The notes below the pieces were generated by a model, which was not told the origin of the DNA, did not search any database, and was given only the letters and a program-made list of their open reading frames with translations. A stretch of 64,000 bases of DNA from Plasmodium brasilianum (Eukaryota; Apicomplexa; Aconoidasida; Haemosporida; Plasmodiidae), in the NCBI RefSeq assembly GCF_023973825.1, contig NC_090122.1, positions 1,420,130 to 1,484,129 on the forward strand. Reading direction: 5' to 3'. Of this stretch, positions 11,507-22,900 are shown one piece after another. The position numbers were made by a program, and so were the translations under genes. How positions within the stretch are numbered: the first letter of the stretch is position 1; each line of letters starts with the position of its first letter.

Positions 11507-13195
11507 ATGAAGAAATTATACTACATTTTACTTTTGAGCACTCAATATTTAATACATGTTTATGCCAGCCCAAGAAATGCAAAACACGGTAGGTTAAATG
11601 GTAGTGGTGGCACATTAATAGAAAAAGGACAAGTAGTTGAAAGAAGTACACGTATGAGTAATCCATGGAAGAAATATATGGAAAAATATGATGTAGAAAA
11701 AACACATGGAGCAGGTGTTAGGGTTGATTTAGGTGAAGATGCAGAAGTCAAAAATTCAAAATATAGAATACCAGGTGGGAAATGTCCAGTATTTGGAAAA
11801 GGTATTATTATTGAAAATTCGAATGTAGGTTTTTTAACTCCAGTAGCTACCGGTTATAGAAATTTAAAGTCAGGGGGTTTCGCTTTCCCAGCTACAGGTG
11901 ATCACATATCTCCTGTTACTATAGAAGTACTTAGAAAAAGATATGAAGAACATGCGGATCTTATGAATTTAAATGATTTATCTTTATGCTCAAAACATGC
12001 ATCAAGTTTTGTTATATCAGATGATTTAAATACATCATATAGGCATCCAGCTGTTTATGATGAAAATACGAAAACATGTTATATTTTATATTTATCAGCA
12101 CAAGAAAATATAGGTCCACGATATTGCAGTAAGGATGCTGCAGATAAAGATACTATGTTTTGTTTTAAACCAGCGAAAACGGACAATTTTAAGCATTATG
12201 CATATTTAAGCAAAAATGTGGTCAGTGATTGGGATGTTAAGTGCCCTCGTAAAAGTTTAGGTGTTGCTAAATTTGGTTTATGGGTCGATGGGAATTGTGA
12301 AGAAATTCCATCTGTTAAAGCATTTGATGCTGATAATTTAACCGAATGTAATAGAATTGTTTTTGAAGCTAGTGCTTCGGATCAACCTACACAATACGAA
12401 GAAAATATGACGGACTATAAAAAATTAGAACAAGGATTTCGAGACAACAATCCGGATATGATTAAAGGAGCATTTTTACCAGTAGGAGCATTTAATGCTA
12501 ATTTTAATAAGAGCAAAGGAAAAGGTTTTAACTGGGGTAATTATGATAAAATAAATAAAAAATGCTTTATTTTTAATGTAAAACCAACATGTTTAATTAA
12601 TAATAAAGATTTTATTGCAACAACTGCTTTATCACACCCAGAGGAAGTACAAGAAGATTTTCCCTGTGATATTTATAAAAATGAAATCGAAAAAGAATTG
12701 AAAAGAAACTCGGGGAATGTAAAACTATATAGTCTTGATGGGGAAAAAATTGTACTACCTAGAATATTTATTTCAAATAATAAGGACAGTTTAAATTGCC
12801 CATGTGAACCTGAAAAAATTACCAACAGTTCTTGTGATTTTTATTTGTGTAATTGTGTAGAAAAAAGAGCAGAAATTAAGGAAAATAATGAAGTAGTAAT
12901 AAAGGATGAATTTAAAGAAGAGTATGAATACAACGAAGGAAATTCAAATAATAAGAAAACGTTAATAATCATTGGATTAGCTGGAGGAGTAGGAATCTTG
13001 GCTCTTGCTTCCTCCTTTTTCTTTTTTAAAAAAAAAACTGAGAATGAAAAATATGATAAAATGGACCAAGCAGATGTTTATGGTAAATCCACCACAAGGA
13101 AAGATGAAATGTTAGATCCTGAAGCATCCTTCTGGGGGGAAGAAAAAAGAGCTTCACACACTACCCCCGTTTTGATGGAAAAGCCATATTATTAA
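11507..13195 (+). CDS. AMA1: Apical membrane antigen 1 (AMA1)
   Basis: A complete single-exon 562-aa type I membrane protein. AMA1 is stored in micronemes, moves to the merozoite surface and binds RON2 in the moving junction during host-cell entry. It shows a signal peptide (about 1-21), a short prosequence, a Cys-rich ectodomain with the three disulphide-bonded domains (the Cys-rich third domain about 420-455), one transmembrane helix (about 484-507) and a 55-residue cytosolic tail. The tail keeps the conserved Trp (W543 in FWGEEKR) and Ser 550 in KRAS, equivalent by distance from the C-terminus to the PKA target S610 of P. falciparum. The small-residue helix ([12 protein letters not shown]) fits rhomboid cleavage. 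The length equals P. vivax-type AMA1 and lacks the N-terminal extension of P. falciparum. No break or frameshift. Confidence 0.98.
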   Translation: MKKLYYILLLSTQYLIHVYASPRNAKHGRLNGSGGTLIEKGQVVERSTRMSNPWKKYMEKYDVEKTHGAGVRVDLGEDAEVKNSKYRIPGGKCPVFGKGIIIENSNVGFLTPVATGYRNLKSGGFAFPATGDHISPVTIEVLRKRYEEHADLMNLNDLSLCSKHASSFVISDDLNTSYRHPAVYDENTKTCYILYLSAQENIGPRYCSKDAADKDTMFCFKPAKTDNFKHYAYLSKNVVSDWDVKCPRKSLGVAKFGLWVDGNCEEIPSVKAFDADNLTECNRIVFEASASDQPTQYEENMTDYKKLEQGFRDNNPDMIKGAFLPVGAFNANFNKSKGKGFNWGNYDKINKKCFIFNVKPTCLINNKDFIATTALSHPEEVQEDFPCDIYKNEIEKELKRNSGNVKLYSLDGEKIVLPRIFISNNKDSLNCPCEPEKITNSSCDFYLCNCVEKRAEIKENNEVVIKDEFKEEYEYNEGNSNNKKTLIIIGLAGGVGILALASSFFFFKKKTENEKYDKMDQADVYGKSTTRKDEMLDPEASFWGEEKRASHTTPVLMEKPYY

Positions 13196-15088
13196 AGAAG
13201 GAAAGCAAAAAAAAAAAAATTAAGTAAACGTGAACAAAAAAAAAAAAAATATTCTAGTAGGCTAGATACAAAATTAATCCAACTAAATAAAAGAAATAGC
13301 ATTAACTTCTAAAGGGATATAATGACTATAATTTCTTATAATCACGAAAAGATAAAATATGACTAAAAATTGTAACACGAAGCATTTATTAATATGCAAC
13401 AAGGGCTAAAATAATTCAAAAAAAAAAAAAAAAAATAGTAGTAATAATTGCGAAAAATTAATTTATTAGAACGTTTGAATGGATCCATAAAAAAGCTAGA
13501 AAAAAAAAAAAAAAAAATTAAATTGAATGTAGAAGTTACATAAAACGTTGTGCAAGTTATGTTTTAAAAACATTAATTTGCTATGTCGAAACGTTCCTGT
13601 CCGTATTAACAAGTAATAATAATTTTTCCTTACTTTATATATATTTTTACAATCTTTCAAGAAATATTCATAACGCTTTAAATGCATTTTTTTTTTTTTT
13701 TTTTTGTTCCTTTTTATGATAACCTTTTATAATTAAATTGTTGTTTGTTTGATCCGTTCCTGCCGTGTATATATGTTTGATGTATGAATAATAAATGTAT
13801 ATGTATACATATATATGTATACATATATGAATGTATATGTAAACATATTTATATATGCACATATATATATATATGTTTACCAGCACATATGACGATTAAA
13901 CGTTATAAAATGAAAAACAAAATAGGGAAAACACATTTTTATATACTTTTTTCGAATGTTTTGATGTTTACACATAAAACAATATAATCCTAAATTTCTA
14001 AGATTTTGTTATGGGTATTTTGTTTATATTTTTTTCACGTATTTTTTAAATTATATTTTATTTTAATATTATAATTTATTTTAAAATTATATATATTTTT
14101 TTAAATTTTTAATTTGCTTTTTCATAAATACGATACCTAAGGATGTTTTATTTACATTAATATACGTTATTGTTACACTTTAATAACCTCCTTTTTATTT
14201 AATTTTACAATAATTTGAGTTTTTACTTTTGTTTTATTATCACTTTATTTTCAACATTTAAAAAATCATTACATACATTCCTTTTGTTTGTTATATATTA
14301 TTACTTACATATTTTATTATATTAAGTTCCTATTTTTTTTTTTTTTTATTTTTTTTTTTTATTTTGTGTTATGATTAAAAATTACTTCATTATTAACACA
14401 AAAATTTACTTATTATTTAGAGGATAAGAAAAGAAAATGACTTAATAATAATTTTAAAAAAATACAATAAAATAAGAAATATTAGATTGTGTCTAATATA
14501 GTAAGACAATTTGGAAGGAAAATATCCTCGTGGAAAAACAAGCTTTACATTACAGCTTAGGAAACATAAATTTATTTTTTTTTATTTCAAGGGGAAAAAA
14601 TATGTTATATTGACGTTAAGCGTGAAATAAATAAAAACTATTCTTGTTATTATGTGTAAGCTGGCACAATAAGTTTAATAGAAATAATAATGGAAAATCA
14701 AAATGATCACAAGTACAAATATATTTTTGTATAATACCAATACATATATATAATATAGAAATGGAGAATGATTCATGAAAAGGGTAAGCATAATTTGTAG
14801 TTCGCTAATCCTTTGTTCTCGTTTATTTTGTGAGAAAAAAGCGATGGGAGCAAGAGAAGAACAAGACTTCAAAAGGGAGAAAAAAAAAAAAAAAAAAAAA
14901 AATACACATAGGTACGTTTGTATGTATGTAAGTATATGTACATGTAGATGCATATTAATTTGCATAAATAATTACCTGTTTACGTTTGTATGCGTTGCGT
15001 ACGTAAGTTCACATGCATACTGCTGATACGTTCCATGGTACTTAGTACACATAGCACATAACATATTGTTATGTTCACTCACGAAAAG
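13196..15088. other. Intergenic region downstream of ama1
   Basis: About 1.9 kb of A+T-rich DNA with poly(A)/poly(T) tracts and an irregular ATGTATAC-type repeat at about 13,795-13,875. The patch at 14,775-14,880 is less A+T-rich and carries a short signal-peptide-like ORF (see findings). Nothing else looks like a gene. Confidence 0.6.
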
Positions 15089-16599
15089 ATGCCAACAAAC
15101 TACAATGAAATAAGAAAGTTGTTTAATTACTACATTAGAGAATATTATTATCAGAAGTCAAAAGGAACATATTTTGTTCATATTAAGAAACCAGGAATAT
15201 TGTTTACTTCCTTAAAATTTTACAAAAAAAAAAAAGCTCTTTTTCCTAATATATATGACTGGTATTTTGAAAATTTAAGTGTTTTTAAAAAAAATAAAGA
15301 TATATTACATTATGAAAATAATTATAATATAAAAAATATATATTCATATAAAATAAATAATGGAAAAGGGAAAAGAGAAAAAAATGATGTTGAAACTGGT
15401 AGTATATATATAAATAATTCTGAACAATGTTTAGAAAACATTTACAAAACAAGTAATTTATATTATAACATGAATCCCGTGTATTTATCTAAAATATGCT
15501 TATACGATTTAAATGATTTTCATATTTTATTTTCAAATAATTATTATGATGCATTCATGCAGTTCTATTATAGCATTATATCCTACAAAATTGATTTAAA
15601 CGATATTAAAATTTTCCCTAATTTAAAAATATTAATTAGTCATATTAAAAATGTGAGCAATATAATAAATGATGAAGTAATCAAAAATACTTATATATAT
15701 TTAATTAAACAAAAAAAAATGTTCAATGAAGAATATATTAGAAGTATTTTTAACAGTATATATTCCGTTATGTTGCATAATTGTCCTCTATATTTATTCG
15801 TGGATAATTCTGAACAGTTCAGAATAATTCTTAATTTTATAAATAAGGTAAAAATAGGAAAAAAAAAAAAAAAAAGAAGAAAATAGCTTGTAAAATAGAT
15901 GCAAAAGAAGGAGTAAAAAGAAAAAGAAAAACTAAATTGTTACAGTGGGAAACAGTCTTTTCAATATGTATACGTATAAATGTATGTATGCATGTGTGTG
16001 TGTATGTGGGTACATTTATTCATATGTATTTATTATGTACCTTTTTTCATATGTGCGTATTTTATTTACAGAATGAAGTGAAAAACATATTTGAAAGCGC
16101 TCTACCATATCCATATTATTTAATAGTAGACGACAATATAAATATTTATAATCTACAAGAATTTAATATTTATTTAAAACAAATTTTTAATAAAAATTTG
16201 AAAAGACCATTTTATAGTGCAGCAAAAGAAAACATTTGCAGTACATCTGAAGATGCCGTAAATCACAGCCCTCTTGGGAACAATCGTAATGTTCCTAATA
16301 GCAACAGCAATTCCACTACAACTTCAACAGACTCAACACACATGACCACTTTCATTGCTACTAGCGCGACCACCACTATTGCTACTAACATGGCCACTGT
16401 TACTACAACGATCAATACCACCCCTAATAATAACAGTGATAGTAAAACGGGTAAAAACATCCACTGTGTTGACACGCTTAGCTCGAATAGAGAAAAACCT
16501 CAAGTAGTCCCAAAAAGGGGAAATAATAAAATTTATTTTTTCAAACTTATAAAAATTTTTGTTATGAAGCCAAACTATCGTTTCATAGAAAAAATATAA
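15089..16599 (+). CDS. Conserved Plasmodium protein, two exons, function unknown
   Basis: Two exons: 15,089-15,847 and 16,072-16,599. The intron (224 bp, phase 0) has a GTAAAA donor and a TTTACAG acceptor. Joining them gives about 428 aa and continues the frame as FINK/NEVKNIFESALPYPYY. I prefer the ATG at 15,089 (AAAAG context) over an in-frame ATG at 15,071, but either is possible. The protein is Ile/Asn/Tyr/Lys-rich with long predicted helices and no signal peptide or membrane segment. A Thr/Ser/Asn-rich insertion sits near the C-terminus (about 16,290-16,450). It is convergent with the next gene. I recognise no domain; the position matches a conserved gene of unknown function next to ama1 in other Plasmodium species. 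Confidence 0.75.
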
Positions 16600-16947
16600 A
16601 AAAATATGAAAAATTAAAATTTTTTTTTTTTTTTACGTGTTATCATAGTACGTTAAGCACAGTATGCACAAGAAATGAAAATCATGTACTCTGTTTTTTA
16701 AACTTAAACGAATCGCACACACGTGCGTAGATATATGCGTATGTTTTTGTGAATTCCATCATATGAATTAAAATTTGTATATATATGCCCACACCAATAT
16801 ACTTGCTATTATATATACCATATACATATCTATATACTTACACCTTATATAGATATAAGAACAGCGTACACGTGCTACGTAAGTATATAAAAAATGCCGC
16901 TTTCAAACAAGTGTACTCATCTAGTTCTTGTGGTTTACCTGACTTGT
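16600..16947. other. Short convergent intergenic gap
   Basis: These 348 bp separate two convergent genes and start with a T-run at 16,620. Shared 3' UTR sequence is expected; I see no distinct element. Confidence 0.6.
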
Positions 16948-18780
16948 TCAGTATTTCACTCGCAAATATTCTTCTAGCTCTTTTACTTCTGTGTTGGAAT
17001 ATTGATCAATATTTTTAAGTGTATGTACATATATATTATTTTTTGCATCGTTATTAATTATAGAATAATTGGATAAAGAATTAATAAAATAAAAAATTTG
17101 GTATTTGTCCAATAAGCAAAGACTATTATTTATTTTGTTGAAAATATAAGAAAACAAAATTTTATTATATTTTATAAAAGACAATATTTCCAATATTTGT
17201 AATAAATGATTATTATTCATTATTTCCTTATTTAGTAAGAAATAATTTATTATTTGTTCAATTAGAGAATATATCTTTTCCTTTAAAACATGGATATGGG
17301 ATTTGTGCTGAATTAATATGTTACATTCATTGGAATGAAAATAAACACGAAAGGAGTGAAATGTATTTATAAAAGACTTCCCTTTTAAAAAAAATATACA
17401 AGAATTTAGTAAAATTATAAATGTGTTAATATTAGTACATGTTTTATTTTTCAAAAATAAAAGTGGAAGGGAGTCAAAAAGATTAACCACAAAATGATTG
17501 GACATGCTGTACATATGTAATACCAAACAGTAGTTACTAAAACTTATTTTTTCGACATTGTATTTATTTGCTATTATTTTTAAAAAATTATTTAAATATG
17601 AATCATTTATATTATAGCTTAGTAGTACATTCTCTTTTAAGTTAACGAAATAAATTGTTTTTTTGCTTTCTTCTTCAAATCTGTAAACATTCAAATTAGG
17701 CTCGCCTGTAGTAGCACTACTTTTATTTCTCTCACTTTGGTTCCTATTGTTACTACTCCCATAGTTACTATTATTATCAGTGCTGCAGTACTCATCTCCT
17801 TTTGTGTACGTGCTTAGGTAGTCTATAATGTAAGACACATCATATTCTTTTTCCAAAATAGTGTTGTTCTTTCCCTCCGTCGTTTCTGTTACATAATGAT
17901 CTATTAACTCGAAATTAAGGGTAAAAACATTTATGTCTTTTTTAATCCTGTATAAACTTAAACCATTTAAAAAATGTACGATATATGTGTATCCAAATTT
18001 TAACTTAAAAAAATGATGAAATACATTTGATATTAATAATACTGAAACAAATTCGTTCCCATTTTTTTCCTCTGTATTTATTTTGTTTAATATTTTATAA
18101 TTATATAAATATGTACATATGTGCCTTAGTATATTATCTAACACGAAACTTGTATAATTTTTTGTTAATTCGAACGTTTTAAAAATTTCCTTATTTGTTT
18201 TCTCCTCTTCAAAATTAAAGTCGTTTTGTACACTGGACGCTGATTTTAGAAATGCCTTTTTTTTTCCATCACTATAAGCATTACACGTTTCGGTATAACT
18301 ATGATTATAACTTTCACTACAACTACTTGGATGACTACTTTTATCCCCTATGCTTTTGACCATTTTCCATTTCTTTCTACCGTATACTACCTTTTGACTG
18401 CTAACATGTTCATGAAATTTTACAGTCCCATCTTCTGTATTGTTGGTACTTGTACACTCTTTACTCTCGTACAATGGGAAACTGTTATTCCTATTTACTA
18501 TTTCACTGAGTAATAAATGATTAAAATATATCTTTTTTTTTAATGATTTCAAGTCTTCTTTTCCTCTGGAATTATTACATACTATATTATTTGTAATCTT
18601 TTGTGGGTTAATGTAATTTATGTTATTGATAATTTGTATATGTATGTTATCTAAGTCAACTTGTTTTATATCTTTATTCTTATTCAACAACTTAATTATT
18701 TGGGGGATTTTCATACCATGCACATTTAATTTGTTCTCATTCTCCGATAGAAAAAGGAAGTATTTTGTCAGGCCAATCAT
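16948..18780 (-). CDS. Conserved Plasmodium protein, probably helical-repeat, function unknown
   Basis: An uninterrupted 610-aa frame with a good ATG at 18,780 and a stop at 16,948. Composition is Asn/Ile/Lys/Leu-rich. The first third carries a poorly conserved Ser/Asn/Glu insertion (about residues 110-190), with a second low-complexity stretch near 335-365. The C-terminal half is a series of short amphipathic helices, such as ILEILSFIKYNKILFSYIFN and QIFYFINSLSNYSIINND. That spacing resembles the helical repeats of Apicomplexan organellar RNA-binding proteins of the RAP/HPR type, but I see no RAP domain, so this is only a suggestion. No signal peptide or membrane helix. It is divergent from the FHA gene across 1.2 kb. 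Confidence 0.72.
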   Translation of the reverse strand: MIGLTKYFLFLSENENKLNVHGMKIPQIIKLLNKNKDIKQVDLDNIHIQIINNINYINPQKITNNIVCNNSRGKEDLKSLKKKIYFNHLLLSEIVNRNNSFPLYESKECTSTNNTEDGTVKFHEHVSSQKVVYGRKKWKMVKSIGDKSSHPSSCSESYNHSYTETCNAYSDGKKKAFLKSASSVQNDFNFEEEKTNKEIFKTFELTKNYTSFVLDNILRHICTYLYNYKILNKINTEEKNGNEFVSVLLISNVFHHFFKLKFGYTYIVHFLNGLSLYRIKKDINVFTLNFELIDHYVTETTEGKNNTILEKEYDVSYIIDYLSTYTKGDEYCSTDNNSNYGSSNNRNQSERNKSSATTGEPNLNVYRFEEESKKTIYFVNLKENVLLSYNINDSYLNNFLKIIANKYNVEKISFSNYCLVLHMYSMSNHFVVNLFDSLPLLFLKNKTCTNINTFIILLNSCIFFLKGKSFINTFHSFRVYFHSNECNILIQHKSHIHVLKEKIYSLIEQIINYFLLNKEIMNNNHLLQILEILSFIKYNKILFSYIFNKINNSLCLLDKYQIFYFINSLSNYSIINNDAKNNIYVHTLKNIDQYSNTEVKELEEYLRVKY

Positions 18781-19961
18781 TAAGGGGATATGTACATTTG
18801 GTATAATCTACGTTATACGATCGTGGGTAGGATATATGGCTTATACACTTTGGTGTATTGCCTATAACATATGGCATAACACGTATGACCTATTATGTAT
18901 AACATATCACATATGCGCCTCAAAATAAAACAAAAATGCCGCGTAAAAGACGGGGTAAGAAGGGATGTCTAAAAATAATTTCTTTTTAACAAATACTAAT
19001 GGTTGGGATATATTTAATTTGGTTTAAAGGCTCATGCACATAATCATATTTGAAATATTAACACCTCAGGTTAACAATGTAAACTACGGAATGGCAAATA
19101 AATGATACGAACAAGTGATGTAAACAGTGGATATATACATTTGTTCAGTATGTGTTATACTGTTCATATGAGCTCAATATGATGTGCTTCGTATGATACG
19201 CGAAAATGTTGAGAGAAAATTTTTTATTGTGAATATTGCGTTTCACCGTGTACATTAAAATGTAAAAATAAAACGTCAAATAGGCAAAATAAGAAAAACG
19301 AAACATGAAAAATAAAATGAGCAAAATAAGCAAAATATGCAAAATAATCAAAATATGCAAAATATGCAAAATAAGCATAAAATAAGTAAAATAAGCATAA
19401 AATAAGCAAAATAAGCAAAAAATAAGCAAAATAAGCAAAAAATAAGCAAAATAAGCAAAAAATAAGCAAAATAAGAATAAAATAAGCAAAATAAGCATAA
19501 AATAAGCAAAATAAGCATAAAATAAGCAAAATAAGCATAAAATAATCAAAATAAGAAAAATAAACAAATGGTAATTGAACAAACTACTAGACGAATGGAT
19601 AATAGCACGATGAACTTGTATTATAACTCCTCTATTTTCTTACGAACGAAAGTAATGTATCTCCCAAAATAGAATTTGCTTCTACATTTATAGCTATATG
19701 AAGAGGGGAAAAAAAGAATTGAAGATATTTTTATTTTGCAGGTACAATTATATCTCTAAAAATAAAAAAAAAAAATACTTATTCTTCTATTTGCTGATGT
19801 ACTAATTTGCCCATTCGCAAATTTGCTAAATTCCGTTAAACGCAAATATAGTCATTTAAAAATTGTTTAGGACGAATGATGGCCATACTACCAGTTTAGG
19901 AATGGGAATTTATAAAAAAAAATATATCATTACCTGAGGAAGAAGAAGAAGAAAAAACAAA
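18781..19961. other. Divergent intergenic region
   Basis: A 1.2-kb spacer between two divergent genes, so it must hold both promoters. It contains the minisatellite listed next. The flanks (18,781-18,960 and 19,600-19,960) are less repetitive and probably 5' UTRs. Confidence 0.65.
19312..19555. repeat. Minisatellite of 9-10-bp A-rich units (about 19-bp period)
   Basis: Units AAAATAAGC and AAAATAAGCAT alternate in a higher-order period of about 19 bp. Because 19 is not a multiple of three, the same peptide motif cycles through all three minus-strand frames, which produces two overlapping long pseudo-ORFs. Confidence 0.85.
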
Positions 19962-22900
19962 ATGAACAAACATTTGGAAAATGTAATACCTGATGAAAAA
20001 GAGTACAAAGAAGAATGTTTATTTACATCCATTGATATATTTAGTGGGCCACATCATTATTTAAATTTTTATTATATTTGTGAAATAGTTTTTAATGATT
20101 TTAATTTTATATCCCCCTATCACTGTTATTTCTTTTTAAGAAATAAATATGAGAATATAGAAAAGATTGAGAGTAATTTTGTGCAAAACACTGATTTCAC
20201 TTCTTCCAACTATAACCATGTGAAACTAATAAATGAAAAAAAAGCAATTGAACTATTCCAAAATGATGCTACAATATATTATGACGAAAAGGAGTTAACA
20301 GAAGAGAAGCGAAACTCGCTTGAGATCGTCGTTGATGTTATAAACAAGTTGACAATCCCCGATTTAATGTGGGTTTCGCAGTACCTAAGTGAGGTAAAAA
20401 AAAGAAAATTTAAAGACATATATGCATAGGTTTATATGTGTATATGTTTGTATATGTGTGTCTACATATGCGCGTTTGGTATTTGGGAGTTTGGGCATAT
20501 CCGTGGGGGAGGGGCGTTTGGGTGAGCAGGCCCATTTTACTTCCCCGTTTTTCTGCTCTATTTTACTGCTCCATTTTGCTTCCCCATTGTGCTTCCCCAT
20601 TGTGCTTCCCCATTGTGCTTCCCCATTGTGCTTCCCCATTGTGCTTCCCCATTGTGCTTCCCCATTTTACTGCTCCATTTTGCTTCCCCACTGTGCTTCC
20701 CCATTGTGCTTCCCCATTTTACTGCTCCATTTTGCTTCCCCATTGTGCTTCCCTATTTTACTGCTCCATTTTTTCGTTCGACCCGTCCACCCGCTGCTTG
20801 CTGCTTGCTACTGCACCATTTTCTCCAATTGATGAAATCGTTCTTCTTTCCCCTTTTTACTATTCTCCAGAACCCTGAATGGAATAAGAACAAGTTAACA
20901 TGGATGGAGATGATACAACGAGATAAATTTCGAAGATACGAAACTATGAGAGATAATTTAAAAGAAACGGGTAGTCGTGAAATAATATATAAGGTAAATA
21001 CTGAAGATGCGGAAAAAGTCGAAAATAAAAATATGATAAAAGATTTTTTCTTTTTTGGTGTCCTTGAAAGAAAAGGACAAAATAAGTTGGGTAGAATTTA
21101 TATGAACATAAGAAATGATTTATTAAAAAATACGGAAATATATACTTGGCTGATAACAAACTGTAATATGCAAACAGATAAAAATTTAGTGGCAGATATT
21201 GGTATAGAGGAAAAATATTATGAAAAGAAAATTGTTGAGAGTAATGATATTTGTTATAACGATACATTAATTGAAGAAACGAAAAAAGAAATTTCAGAAA
21301 CCCTTAGTTGTAGGATGTCTAATAGTTTTACAATTGAAGAGAAAACTCAAAATTATTTTTTTGAAAAAAAAGTATATATATCATTCGGGAAAAATGATCA
21401 TAATGATATTATCTGTTTAAATCCATCTATATCCAGATTCCACTGTGTCTTGTTTTTTTCTAAAGATTATCATCTCTACTTAGTAGATGTAGGATCGAAA
21501 TCTAGAACAAGATTAAATAATACCCTATGTGATATTCATAAAAAATATAAAATTCGAAATCAGGATATTATTAGTTTAGGAGTATCTAAAAGAACATATA
21601 AAATTAGGATATATATTGACAATGTTTTATCTTATCTAGATAAGAAAAAGAATGAAATTAATCAAAAAATGAAAATAATGAATGAAGAAATAGAAAATCC
21701 GTTGAAAGCAAAAAATATGCTCAAATTAAAAGTCTCTAATATTTACTATAAATGTAATGAAAATGATATCGTGGATTTTTTTAAAGATTGTGGTCAAATT
21801 AAAAAGGTACAACTTTATAATTTGTCAGCTAAAAAAATGTTCAACAGTAGTTGGGGTACAGGGGCAGCTAGTGATGGTACCCACAAGGGTAACACCGATC
21901 GTAATAACTGTGCAAACCTCTCGAAGCGAAAGTTTTTAAAAGAAGCCATAATTGATGTTTATGATGAACAAACTTCAGCTAAAATTTTTCAAAAAAACGA
22001 TATGTTTTTTTATGGGAGGAAAATATATATTACCTATTTACCCCTGGAAAAACACAAATCGCGTGGTTTCAATTTTAATAAAAAAAAAGAGGAAAAATCA
22101 AATATTCAAATTACATACAAAAGTAGCAAACATAGTGGCGATAGGATTATACTATCAAGTGAAAGGATTAATTATAGAAAAAATAAAAATGAAAAAATAT
22201 ATACCAAAAGAAATCATAACATGCGCAGGGGGGATGATGAAAAGGCGGAAATCAGGTGCCATAGGAATTACACAAGTCGCAAAATTGGCTTGAAGGAAAG
22301 ACATAGGGGGGGCAGTGCTCGGAGGAGAACCAATAGGAGTTGCAGAAGAGGGGAAAGCAGCAGCAGCAGCAGCAGCAGCAGGAGTAGGAGTAGGAGGAGA
22401 AGTGAGAGTAGTGGGAGGAGTGCAGATAATAGGAGAAGTGCAAGTAATAGGAGAAGTGCAAGTAATAGGAGAAGTGCAAGTAATAGGAGAAGTGCAAGTA
22501 GTAGGAGAAGTGAAAGTAGTAGGAGAAGTGCAAGTAATAGGAGAAGTGCAAGTAATAGGAGAAGTGCAAGTAATAGGAGAAGTGCAAGTAGTAGGAGAAG
22601 TGAAAGTAGTAGGAGAAGTGCAAGTAATAGGAGAAGTGCAAGTAATAGGAGAAGTGTAAGTTGTAGGAGAAGTGCAAGTAGTAGGAGTAGTGCAAGTAGT
22701 AGGAGATGTGCAAGTAGTAGGAGTAGTGCAAGTAGTAGGAGATGTGCAAGTAATAGGAGAAGTGTAAGTAGTAGGAGTAGTGATGGTGAAAATAGTAGTA
22801 GAGGTAGATGTGGGAGTAGTAGACGCAGGGACAAACGAAGGAAAAACAAGCAAAGCAGACTAAGAAAAAGATTTGGGGAAGCTCATAAATATAGAATGCG

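Noticed and set aside
20589..20870. ATG at about 20,589 as start of a separate FHA gene
   Set aside because: The first 94 codons are the C-rich minisatellite and intron. Exon 1 at 19,962-20,393 supplies the missing N-terminal half of the domain in the correct phase.
22155..22853. Long minus-strand ORFs (up to about 230 codons) opposite the RS tail
   Set aside because: They result from the 18-bp repeat, which is open in all frames. The plus strand has the FHA/RRM context and the splice structure.
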